From the NCBI RefSeq assembly GCF_000018585.1, contig NC_009976.1, forward strand, positions 367,982 to 431,981: a DNA stretch of 64,000 nt, read 5' to 3'. Position 1 is the first letter of the stretch. Every line of letters begins with the position of its first letter. Origin of the DNA: Prochlorococcus marinus str. MIT 9211. Lineage in GTDB: Bacteria > Cyanobacteriota > Cyanobacteriia > PCC-6307 > Cyanobiaceae. Of this stretch, positions 32,657 through 40,120 are shown piece after piece. The notes below the pieces were generated by a model, which searched no databases, was not told the origin of the DNA, and worked only from the letters and a program-made list of their open reading frames with translations. A program made the position numbers and the translations under genes.

Positions 32657-33621
32657 TAAAAATTACTAAGTGGACTATGCCCTATTGCCAGGGCAGTTAC
32701 TAGCATTCCTAGAATTAAGAAAGGTTGGGCGCTAGCTTGATATTTTACGTCATATTTTAATGGATCATTTAAGAGCCATATATCTTGGAAAGTAATCTGA
32801 GGAATGATTAGCAAAATAAGTATTACCGATGCTAGATTTTGCCCTATAGCTATTAAGACTCCAACCATTGCCAACTGAAAAATATCTATCATCCCAGCAC
32901 TTATAAAACTCGCATTTTTAATTCCAAAAACTACCGGCAAAGATTGGAGCCCTAATGCTTTGTCTCCTTCAACACTTTTGAAATCATTTATTACTGCTAT
33001 GCCTAGCCCAGCCAAGCTATAAGCAAGTGTAAGTATGGCTGTAGTCCAAGTGAGATGACCAAATAGTGCTTGCCCTGCCCACCATGGAAGAGCTATATAG
33101 CTTGCACCAAGAGCATAGTTACCAATCCAGCCATTTTGCTTGAGCTTAAGTGGGGGTGCTGAGTAGATATAACTGACAAATGAGCCTCCTAAGGCAAGTA
33201 ATAATACTGATGGTGTTGAGTGCCCAGCCCATAAGTCCAACCCATAGGCAAATAAAAGTCCTAGTCCTAAAAGAACCCATATTTGCAACTTCACTTGCAA
33301 AAGTGATATTGCTCCAGAAGGGATGGGACGATTTGGTTCATTGATCGCATCTATATCTCGGTCATAGTAATCATTGATAGTTTGTGTATACCCAGCTAGT
33401 AAGGGGCCACTCATCACCATGCAGGCAATAGATGCTATGACATTGCTCAAGGACCAATGGTAATTACCGCTGGCAGCTGCTCCGCAAATTACCCCCCATA
33501 GCAATGGGATCCAGGTGATTGGCTTCATGAGCTGCAATCGCAGTTTCCAGGAATTTTTTGTTTCAGCTGCTCCTTTTATTCCAAGCAGTTGGCGTGCATC
33601 ACTCACTTTTAGAATCCTCAA
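32656..33621 (-). CDS. chlG: Chlorophyll synthase ChlG
   Basis: 321 aa. UbiA-superfamily prenyltransferase that esterifies chlorophyllide with phytyl or geranylgeranyl diphosphate in the thylakoid membrane; in Prochlorococcus it makes divinyl-chlorophyll. First Asp-rich motif NDYYDRDIDAINEPNRPIPSG (split, ~87-107) and second AVINDFKSVEGDKALGLQSLP (split, ~211-231) are diagnostic of ChlG. Eight to nine hydrophobic spans. Overlaps the DUF2862 gene upstream by 4 bp and the PBP gene downstream by 1 bp, forming a tight three-gene unit. Confidence 0.96.
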   Translation of the reverse strand: MRILKVSDARQLLGIKGAAETKNSWKLRLQLMKPITWIPLLWGVICGAAASGNYHWSLSNVIASIACMVMSGPLLAGYTQTINDYYDRDIDAINEPNRPIPSGAISLLQVKLQIWVLLGLGLLFAYGLDLWAGHSTPSVLLLALGGSFVSYIYSAPPLKLKQNGWIGNYALGASYIALPWWAGQALFGHLTWTTAILTLAYSLAGLGIAVINDFKSVEGDKALGLQSLPVVFGIKNASFISAGMIDIFQLAMVGVLIAIGQNLASVILILLIIPQITFQDIWLLNDPLKYDVKYQASAQPFLILGMLVTALAIGHSPLSNF

Positions 33622-33842
33622 CCACGTCTAAATTCATCCTCAAAGAACCATCTCTTTGAGCCATCATTCAATTTCACTATTACACCAACACCACCACCAT
33701 CAGTCATTTTGTAATCCAAAACAGTACCACTGGGGTCTTTAGTAAGCTTTTTAATCAATTTCCCTGGTATACGATCGCGAACTTGATCAAGATCAACCTT
33801 GATCCGGGAGCCGATTCTTGTAAGGTTTACTGATTGGGGCAT
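33618..33842 (-). CDS. DUF2862 small cyanobacterial protein
   Basis: 74 aa from ATG at 33842, which has an AGG 6 nt upstream and begins MPQSVNLTRIGSRIKVDL; an upstream ATG at 33875 would add 11 residues (CCPHTQIVQV). The domain has RIGSRIKVDLDQVRDRIPG, GTVLDYKMTDGGGVGVIVKL and a C-terminal RWFFEDEF, features of DUF2862, a cyanobacterial and plastid-lineage family. No function known; its stop overlaps chlG by 4 bp, a strong hint of a role linked to pigment synthesis or the photosynthetic membrane. Divergent from hisF, 59 nt apart. Confidence 0.85.
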   Translation of the reverse strand: MPQSVNLTRIGSRIKVDLDQVRDRIPGKLIKKLTKDPSGTVLDYKMTDGGGVGVIVKLNDGSKRWFFEDEFRRG

Positions 33843-33901
33843 GACCTGCACGATTTGGGTGTGTGGGCAACACACTAACAGTCACCGTAATTTAATTAAC
33901 C

Positions 33902-34678
33902 ATGGTTGCCCTTCGATTAATCCCTTGCCTTGATGTTGCTAATGGTCGAGTTGTAAAGGGCGTCAATTTTGTAGGACTTCGTGATGCAGGAGATCCTGTT
34001 GAACTTGCCTATAGGTACAGCAAGTCTGGAGCTGATGAGTTGGTTTTTTTGGATATAGCTGCAAGTCATGAAGGAAGAGCAACTTTGATAGAAATTGTTC
34101 GGAGGACTGCAGAATCTGTAACTATTCCTTTTACTGTTGGAGGAGGCATTAGCTCAATTGAAGGCATAAAAGAACTTTTACGTGCAGGGGCTGATAAAGT
34201 CAGTTTGAACTCTTCTGCTGTTAGGGATCCAGAGCTAATTGCTCAGGGGGCAAATCAGTTTGGATCACAATGCATTGTTGTTGCTATAGATGCAAAACGT
34301 AGGGAAAATTGCACATCAGAATGGGATGTTTTTGTTAATGGGGGAAGGAAAAACACCAAATTAGATGCTTTGGAATGGGCAAAGAAAGTAGCCGGTTTAG
34401 GCGCAGGAGAAATACTTCTTACCTCCATGGATGGTGATGGGACCCAAAATGGTTATGACCTAAAATTGACCAGAACTATTGCCGATGCTCTGCAAATACC
34501 TGTAATCGCTTCTGGTGGAGCTGGCTCCTTGGAACATATTCTTGAAGCTTTTACTGAAGGCAAAGCTTCTGCGGCCCTTTTGGCATCTCTTCTTCATGAT
34601 GGAGAATTAACGATTGAGCAAATAAAAGATTATTTGCTAAAAAATCAATTGTTAATAAGACCTGTTCTTGATATGTAA
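33902..34678 (+). CDS. hisF: Imidazole glycerol phosphate synthase subunit HisF
   Basis: 258 aa. Cyclase half of the HisFH complex: uses ammonia from HisH to convert PRFAR to IGP and AICAR in histidine synthesis. (beta-alpha)8 barrel: [22 protein letters not shown] (split, ~5-26, catalytic Asp ~11), [31 protein letters not shown] (split, ~78-108), VVAIDAKR (~127-134, second catalytic Asp), [14 protein letters not shown] (~175-188), and [16 protein letters not shown] (~203-218). Complete and standard length. The following 114 nt are A+T-rich non-coding before ubiE. Confidence 0.97.
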   Translation: MVALRLIPCLDVANGRVVKGVNFVGLRDAGDPVELAYRYSKSGADELVFLDIAASHEGRATLIEIVRRTAESVTIPFTVGGGISSIEGIKELLRAGADKVSLNSSAVRDPELIAQGANQFGSQCIVVAIDAKRRENCTSEWDVFVNGGRKNTKLDALEWAKKVAGLGAGEILLTSMDGDGTQNGYDLKLTRTIADALQIPVIASGGAGSLEHILEAFTEGKASAALLASLLHDGELTIEQIKDYLLKNQLLIRPVLDM

Positions 34679-34792
34679 AAAATTATTTGTATAAATCTGA
34701 AATATGCATTGACTTGGAAAATTACTTCTTGACGAAGTATTAATATTCTTTGTATAAAAAATTCTATTATTTAACTCATAAAGTTATCTTCA

Positions 34793-35494
34793 ATGCGACC
34801 TAAAGATTCACTCCCAATAAAGGAATTGTTTGATACTGTTTCGCCTACTTATGACTTTTTAAATGATTTATTTAGTTTTGGCTTGCATCGGCTTTGGAAG
34901 CGACAGTTTTTACGATGGTTGAATCCAACTTATGGAGAAAATTGGGCAGATCTTTGTTGTGGAACAGGCGATTTGAGTATTTCTTTAGCTAAATTACTTG
35001 GCCCCAATGGAAGTGTATTAGGCATAGACTTTTCATCTAGTCAAATAGCTTTGGCTAAGAAGAGAGCTTTTAAAGCTTCAATACAATCTGTATCCTGGCT
35101 TGAAGCAGATGTTTTAGATAATCAACTCCAATCAAGTTCATTCGATGGAGTAGTTATGGCCTATGGACTTAGAAATCTTTCCGATCCAGCATCAGGCTTG
35201 CATCATATGCAAAGGCTTTTGAAGCCAGGTGGGAGGGCTGGAGTGTTGGACTTCAATCACACAAGAGAAGGTTCTTTAAGCTCTGTTTTCCAGAAATGCT
35301 ATCTGCGTAAATTTGTAGTTCCCTTGGCATCCACAATGGGTCTTCGTGAAGAATACTCTTATTTGGAAGAGAGTTTAAAATCGTTTCCAACAGGCTCACT
35401 TCAGAAGGATATGGCAATTAGCGTTGGGTTTAAGAAGGCTAGTTATAGGCTCATCGCAGGTGCTCAGATGGGAGCTTTGTTGCTGCAGGCATGA
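34793..35494 (+). CDS. menG: Demethylphylloquinone/demethylmenaquinone methyltransferase (UbiE/MenG)
   Basis: 233 aa. Class I SAM methyltransferase for the final ring methylation of phylloquinone (photosystem I cofactor) in cyanobacteria, which do not make ubiquinone. Signatures: VSPTYDFLNDLFSFGLHRLWKR (split, ~16-37), SAM motif WADLCCGTGDLSISLAKLLG (~46-65), GIDFSSSQIALAKKR, MAYGLRNLSDPASGLHHM (~121-138) and KPGGRAGVLDF (~144-154). Lacks some C-terminal residues of bacterial UbiE but matches cyanobacterial length. Convergent with the DciA-like gene (8 nt between stops). Confidence 0.93.
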   Translation: MRPKDSLPIKELFDTVSPTYDFLNDLFSFGLHRLWKRQFLRWLNPTYGENWADLCCGTGDLSISLAKLLGPNGSVLGIDFSSSQIALAKKRAFKASIQSVSWLEADVLDNQLQSSSFDGVVMAYGLRNLSDPASGLHHMQRLLKPGGRAGVLDFNHTREGSLSSVFQKCYLRKFVVPLASTMGLREEYSYLEESLKSFPTGSLQKDMAISVGFKKASYRLIAGAQMGALLLQA

Positions 35495-35502
35495 GGAGAA
35501 AA

Positions 35503-36033
35503 TCAAGGGTTCTTTTTTTCGAAAAGATCCTTTCTTCTGCAAAGGCCACATTTTCCCCATAGAGAGATCTCTCCTGCTGGTGCAGGACCATTACAGAAGC
35601 TGCAATTAGCTACTCCATGAATATCAACTCTGCTTGGATGCTTGCCCCATACAAGTTGCTCTGCCTCTTTTGATTCATGCTTGACGGGATAGTGGCTTTG
35701 TACTTTTAAAGCTTTGACTTGATGACCTTTTGCTTTTAGCGCCGCTAATAGTTGATTTCTATTAAAAATTAGAGCTTGTATCCATTGAGGGTGACTTGCT
35801 CCAATAATTAGTACCCCCCTATTAATTGTTAGAGGAGTGCAGTGCTCGGCTAGATCTTTACCTGCAATTTTTGGCCAGTCTTGCCACAAAGCAGCTATTT
35901 TTTGGTTCTTATGTAATTGTTGTTTTACATCTTCAAGGCACTGAATTAGGGAAGAAGGAGTGTTTGGAATACCTTCTTTCAGTAACTTTTCTTGGCTGGA
36001 GCTACTTAATGGGCGATCATTGGCTGAATTCAT
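35503..36033 (-). CDS. DUF721 (DciA-like) protein with C-terminal zinc ribbon
   Basis: 176 aa. Middle region (~30-105: QCLEDVKQQLHKNQKIAALWQDWPKIAGKDLAEHC ... GVLIIGASHPQWIQALIFNRNQLLAAL) is the DUF721 KH-like domain, whose bacterial members (DciA) load the replicative helicase DnaB. The C-terminus has a likely four-cysteine zinc site, CSFCNGPAP (~143-151) and CGLCRRKD (~162-169), absent from classical DciA. Short charged N-terminus. Divergent from vipp1, 66 nt apart. Role as helicase loader in cyanobacteria is inferred from the family only. Confidence 0.8.
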   Translation of the reverse strand: MNSANDRPLSSSSQEKLLKEGIPNTPSSLIQCLEDVKQQLHKNQKIAALWQDWPKIAGKDLAEHCTPLTINRGVLIIGASHPQWIQALIFNRNQLLAALKAKGHQVKALKVQSHYPVKHESKEAEQLVWGKHPSRVDIHGVANCSFCNGPAPAGEISLWGKCGLCRRKDLFEKKNP

Positions 36034-36099
36034 ATCTTCACTTTACGTCGAGATATGACAAGGCTAGCTAGTCTTTTGAAGGCCTTATTGCATGACTCC

Positions 36100-36903
36100 A
36101 TGGGATTTTTTGACAGGTTGGGCAGATTGTTACGTGCCAATCTCAATCATTTGGTAAGTAATGCTGAGGATCCAGCCAAGATTCTTGATCAGTCTGTAAT
36201 TGATATGCAAGCAGACTTAGAAAAGCTTCGCCAGGCAGTAGCAGCTGCTATGGCTAGCCAAAAAAGACTTGCTAGGCAAGCAGAGCAGGCTCAGGATCAG
36301 GCGACAATTTGGTATCAACGAGCTGAACAGGCTATTCAAAAAGGAGAAGAGGCTCTTGCCAAGGAAGCACTAATTAGACGAAAGACATTTCAAGAAACTT
36401 ATTCTTCTTTATCTAATCAGCTAGTCGGACAAGATGGTCAAGTGGAGATGCTGAAAAGGAGTCTTATTTCCCTGGAAGGGAAGATAGCTCAGGCGAGAAC
36501 AAAAAAGGACATGCTCAAGGCAAGGGCGCAGGCAGCTCAAGCACAACAACAACTTGGCAGTGCAGTAGGTGCATTGGGAAGTAATTCAGCAATATCTGCT
36601 TTTGAAAGAATGGAAGATAAGGTTGAAGAACTTGAAGCATCTGGGTTAATAGCAGAGGAGCTTGCAGGTTCAGACTTGGAGAGTAAGTTTGCTTCAATCG
36701 AAGGAAGTGATGATATTGATGAAGAGTTGAGTAAATTGCGAAATAATCTTCATCAAGGAACTAATGCTCCTACTTTGATTGGTTCAAGTGATCAATCTTC
36801 CCTTGAATCTATATCTATCTCAGAAGTAGAAATTGAATCTTTGGATAATGATGATGCAACAGAAGAATTTAAAGAAAGCAAGAGAGAAATTGAGGAGAAT
36901 TAA
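36100..36903 (+). CDS. vipp1: Vipp1/IM30 (PspA-family membrane remodelling protein)
   Basis: 267 aa from ATG 36100 (MGFFDRLGRLLRANLNHLVS, the canonical Vipp1 N-terminus with an amphipathic membrane-binding helix); an in-frame ATG at 36055 adds 15 non-conserved residues and is less likely. Long coiled coil at ~25-215 with AEDPAKILDQSVIDMQADLEKLRQ (split) typical of PspA/IM30. ESCRT-III-fold protein that forms rings and rods and is needed for thylakoid biogenesis and membrane repair. The acidic C-terminal extension (~220-267) distinguishes Vipp1 from PspA. Followed by birA after 52-61 nt. Confidence 0.93.
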   Translation: MGFFDRLGRLLRANLNHLVSNAEDPAKILDQSVIDMQADLEKLRQAVAAAMASQKRLARQAEQAQDQATIWYQRAEQAIQKGEEALAKEALIRRKTFQETYSSLSNQLVGQDGQVEMLKRSLISLEGKIAQARTKKDMLKARAQAAQAQQQLGSAVGALGSNSAISAFERMEDKVEELEASGLIAEELAGSDLESKFASIEGSDDIDEELSKLRNNLHQGTNAPTLIGSSDQSSLESISISEVEIESLDNDDATEEFKESKREIEEN

Positions 36904-36964
36904 CTCATCTTTAGAAAACTAGTTTTTCCTGAGAAATGAATAAAAAAATTATCTATTGAATGTA

Positions 36965-37723
36965 ATGGCCCGATACTTGAGATGCAAAGGTGCTTCTTCA
37001 GTTGCCTCTTGGTTGAAAATTAATTCCTCGAGAAAGTCATGGCTCTTGAGGTGGAAGCCTGTTTCTGGAAGTACTGAGACGGATCTATCCCAATGGCTTA
37101 ATGAAAAACCATTTAACTCTAAATATCCTCGGGCATTCTTAGCAGGACGACAGTCACATGGTAGAGGCCAATATGGTCGTTCATGGCATTCTCCTCAAGG
37201 GGGGGTATGGCTTAGCGCTGCGATACCTTTTACATGTCCTAAAGAATCAACAGGCTTATTTGGCTTGGCAGTTGCCGTTGCGCTTTCAAATAGGCTGTTG
37301 AACAGTTCTGTCCCTGTTCAAATTAAGTGGCCAAATGACCTGCTCGTTTATAACAGAAAATTAGCTGGTTTCTTACCAAGGGTAATCATTAAAGGAAGGC
37401 ATTTAAAATTTGCAAGAATAGGTATAGGACTTAACGTTTTTAATAGAGTTCCAAAAGGCGCAATATCTTTGTCAGAAATCCTTTGTCAAGGTAATTGCCG
37501 GATTGATCTATGGTCTGCAGAAGTTTTGATGGCATTAGAGAATGCAATTATGCTTTTAGAAAATCAAGAACAACTTTGTCAAATGGCTGAGAGCTTACTT
37601 TGGTCTGATCAAGTTACAGATCCTTCAACAGGAGAAATCTGGAAAATTGACGGATTTAATTTGAATGGATCTCTTAGAGTTATTAAAGGGTCTAGAACAA
37701 AAGATTTTTATCGTTGGGAATGA
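36965..37723 (+). CDS. birA: Biotin--[acetyl-CoA carboxylase] ligase
   Basis: 252 aa from ATG at 36965 (a TTG 9 nt upstream is also open). Attaches biotin to the BCCP subunit of acetyl-CoA carboxylase through biotinyl-AMP. Motifs: SGSTETDLSQWL (~39-50, family SxSTNxdL), GRQSHGRGQYGRSWHSPQGG (~67-86, the GRGRxGRxW biotin/AMP loop), IKWPNDLLVYNRKLAGFL (~122-139, KWPNDxxxxxKKxxGIL) and IGIGLNV (~155). No N-terminal helix-turn-helix, so it is a monofunctional ligase rather than the E. coli-type repressor. Confidence 0.92.
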   Translation: MARYLRCKGASSVASWLKINSSRKSWLLRWKPVSGSTETDLSQWLNEKPFNSKYPRAFLAGRQSHGRGQYGRSWHSPQGGVWLSAAIPFTCPKESTGLFGLAVAVALSNRLLNSSVPVQIKWPNDLLVYNRKLAGFLPRVIIKGRHLKFARIGIGLNVFNRVPKGAISLSEILCQGNCRIDLWSAEVLMALENAIMLLENQEQLCQMAESLLWSDQVTDPSTGEIWKIDGFNLNGSLRVIKGSRTKDFYRWE

Positions 37724-37728
37724 AATAT

Positions 37729-38445
37729 TTAAGAAATTTCGATTATTTTCCCATCTTTAAATTTGGCAACCTTTTGCGCTCTTTTCGCAACTTCGTCTTC
37801 ATGAGTAACTAGCACCAAAGTTATACCTTGCTTATGTAATTCATCAAATAAGTTTAGAACATCTTCAGTAGTGCTTGAGTCAAGTGCACCTGTTGGTTCA
37901 TCAGCCAATAGCAATGAAGGTTGATTGATGATTGCTCTTGCTATTGCTACTCGTTGCTGCTGTCCTCCAGAAAGTTGATTGGGATAATTTTGCATTCTTT
38001 CCATAAGCCCAACTTTTTCTAATGCTTGTTTGGCAAGTTCTTCCCTAGCTGATTGAGGGATGCCTGCATAGATCATTGGAAGTAATACATTCTCTAATGC
38101 AGTGGCATCTTGAAGAAGATGGAATTGCTGGAAAACGAAACCTAGTTCTTGGTTCCGCAAGTCTGCTAGTGCATCATCATTGAGTTCTTCAACTTGTAGA
38201 CCATTTAGTAAGTAACTGCCATGGGTTGGTCTATCTAAACAGCCCAAAATATTCATAGCAGTACTCTTGCCCGAACCACTAGCTCCCATTACAGCTAGAT
38301 AATCCCCTTTATTTACTTCTAAATTAATTTTGTCAAGAGCCTTTACGAGAAGGTTCCCTTGCCCATAAAACTTAGAGACATTTTCTAATTTAACTACTGG
38401 ATTCTTGATGGTTTGTTGATTACCCAATGGTTCCTTTCCCAGCAA
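37729..38445 (-). CDS. ABC transporter ATP-binding protein, LolD/MacB/DevA type
   Basis: 238 aa. Walker [19 protein letters not shown] (~54-71), Q-loop [22 protein letters not shown] (split, ~106-127), signature [15 protein letters not shown] (~158-172), Walker [13 protein letters not shown] (~179-190) and switch His in LVTHE (~215). Closest group: MacB/LolD/DevA, which energise lipoprotein or glycolipid export (DevBCA in heterocyst formers). No permease or membrane-fusion partner is adjacent. Its 5' end overlaps the end of ndhB by 26 bp on the same strand, so the two are coupled in this genome although functionally unrelated. Confidence 0.92.
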   Translation of the reverse strand: MLGKEPLGNQQTIKNPVVKLENVSKFYGQGNLLVKALDKINLEVNKGDYLAVMGASGSGKSTAMNILGCLDRPTHGSYLLNGLQVEELNDDALADLRNQELGFVFQQFHLLQDATALENVLLPMIYAGIPQSAREELAKQALEKVGLMERMQNYPNQLSGGQQQRVAIARAIINQPSLLLADEPTGALDSSTTEDVLNLFDELHKQGITLVLVTHEDEVAKRAQKVAKFKDGKIIEIS

Positions 38446-39991
38446 GGGTTAATGTTTCTTGCAGGATTGGTGTCCCTGTTACTGCATTGTTAGCCCATTG
38501 AAAAAGTGGGTTAGATATTATTCCTCCTATTGCGGTGACTAATACACATGTAAGTAATGCAAATCTTAGGGGTGGCAGTCCCAATGTTTGCCAGTGAATT
38601 GAAGGATAGCTTTTCACTAATTCTGAGGCTTCTTGAGGCTCTTTGACTACCATCATTTTTATAACAGAGATGTAGTAATAAATTGATATTACGGAAGTTA
38701 CCAGACCAACTATTACCAACAGATATTGTCCATTTGCCCATCCTGCAAAGAAAAGGTAGATTTTTCCAAAAAAGCCCAACATAGGAGGTATCCCTCCAAG
38801 AGAAAGAAGGCAAAGGCTCAAACCTAAGGTAATCAGAGGATCTTTTTGGTAAAGCCCCGCATAATCAGCTATACGATCGCTGCCTGTTCTAAGTGAGAAG
38901 AGAATAATGCATGCAAAAGCTCCAAGATTCATGAATAGATATGCCGCCATGTAAAGGACCATTGCTGCATATCCGTCTTCTGTCCCACACACTAGGCCAA
39001 TCATTACAAAGCCTGCTTGTCCAATTGAGCTATATGCAAGCATTCTCTTCATTGATGTTTGAGCCAGAGCAACAATGTTGCCCAAACTCATGCTTAAAAC
39101 TCCTAAAACAGTAAAAAGTAGCTTCCATTGACTGTCAAAAGCATAGAAACAACCTACTAATAGTCTGATGGCTAGGGCAAAGCCAGCTGCTTTTGAACCT
39201 ACGGACAAGAAGGCAACAACAGGAGTGGGAGACCCTTCATACACATCAGGTGTCCATTGGTGAAAAGGAACAGCAGCTATTTTGAAAGCAACAGTTGCAA
39301 GAATGAAAACCAAAGCCAAGGCAGCCAAAGGGGTAGGACTGTCTATAAGGGCAATGCTAATTTCATGAAGGTTGGTAGAACCGCTTAACCCATATAGAAG
39401 AGACGCTCCATATAAGAAAATTGCTGCTGCTGCTGATCCCACCAGGAGATATTTCAGTGCTGCTTCAGAACTTCTAGCGTCTCGTTTCATATATCCAGAT
39501 AAAAGATAACTAGCTACGGAAAGAGTTTCTAGAGAGACGAAAATGCTTATGAGATCTGTTGAACCACAGAGGAGCATCCCCCCTAGGGTCGCTGCTAGAA
39601 GTATTGCTGCGTATTCTCCAACTGGGCTACCACTCTTTTCTGCATATCTCCAGCTTATTAGTAATGAGATAAGGGTTGAAAGTGCTACAACTCCTCTAAA
39701 TGCAATTGCAAGATTGTCAGCAAGAAAAGCTCCCAGGAAGGAAGGCTCTAGCTCTCCATTCCATTGAAGTGCAAGAAATAACAGTGCAGCACCTAATCCT
39801 AGATAGCAGATAGGTGGAGACCATTTTGCAGCAGTTTCTTCTCCTGCAAGGTCAACTAACAAAGTTCCAATCAATGCTAGAAGGACAAATCCTTCTGGAG
39901 CAACTGCCATTGCATTTAGAGAAAGATTGAGAAGCTCTCCTGGGGCAGTCATGGACTGTGCAGTGATAAAGATTGCACCCATCTCGGGCAT
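38420..39991 (-). CDS. ndhB: NAD(P)H-quinone oxidoreductase subunit 2 (NdhB)
   Basis: 523 aa, about 14 membrane helices. Antiporter-like membrane-arm subunit of the cyanobacterial NDH-1 complex used in respiration, cyclic electron flow and CO2 uptake. Conserved: [30 protein letters not shown] (split, ~137-166), [39 protein letters not shown] (split, ~246-284) with the key proton-path lysines, and [16 protein letters not shown] (~323-338). ATG at 39991; the N-terminal ~16 residues before the conserved [19 protein letters not shown] could be trimmed if an internal start is used. Divergent from topA. Confidence 0.96.
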   Translation of the reverse strand: MPEMGAIFITAQSMTAPGELLNLSLNAMAVAPEGFVLLALIGTLLVDLAGEETAAKWSPPICYLGLGAALLFLALQWNGELEPSFLGAFLADNLAIAFRGVVALSTLISLLISWRYAEKSGSPVGEYAAILLAATLGGMLLCGSTDLISIFVSLETLSVASYLLSGYMKRDARSSEAALKYLLVGSAAAAIFLYGASLLYGLSGSTNLHEISIALIDSPTPLAALALVFILATVAFKIAAVPFHQWTPDVYEGSPTPVVAFLSVGSKAAGFALAIRLLVGCFYAFDSQWKLLFTVLGVLSMSLGNIVALAQTSMKRMLAYSSIGQAGFVMIGLVCGTEDGYAAMVLYMAAYLFMNLGAFACIILFSLRTGSDRIADYAGLYQKDPLITLGLSLCLLSLGGIPPMLGFFGKIYLFFAGWANGQYLLVIVGLVTSVISIYYYISVIKMMVVKEPQEASELVKSYPSIHWQTLGLPPLRFALLTCVLVTAIGGIISNPLFQWANNAVTGTPILQETLTLAGKGTIG

Positions 39992-40120
39992 GGTTTTTGC
40001 AAAAAAAAGACCAGGTTTTCAAACTCTAGCGATGTTATGAATTATGCCTTAGATATCAGCATGGTCTATGCAGTTTGGCTGATGATGCGATAAAGATGAA
40101 GAACAGTTATATGTTTGCTT

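Noticed and set aside
36055-36099. Upstream ATG of vipp1
   Set aside because: The canonical MGFFDRL amphipathic start begins at 36100; the 15 extra residues are not family-like.
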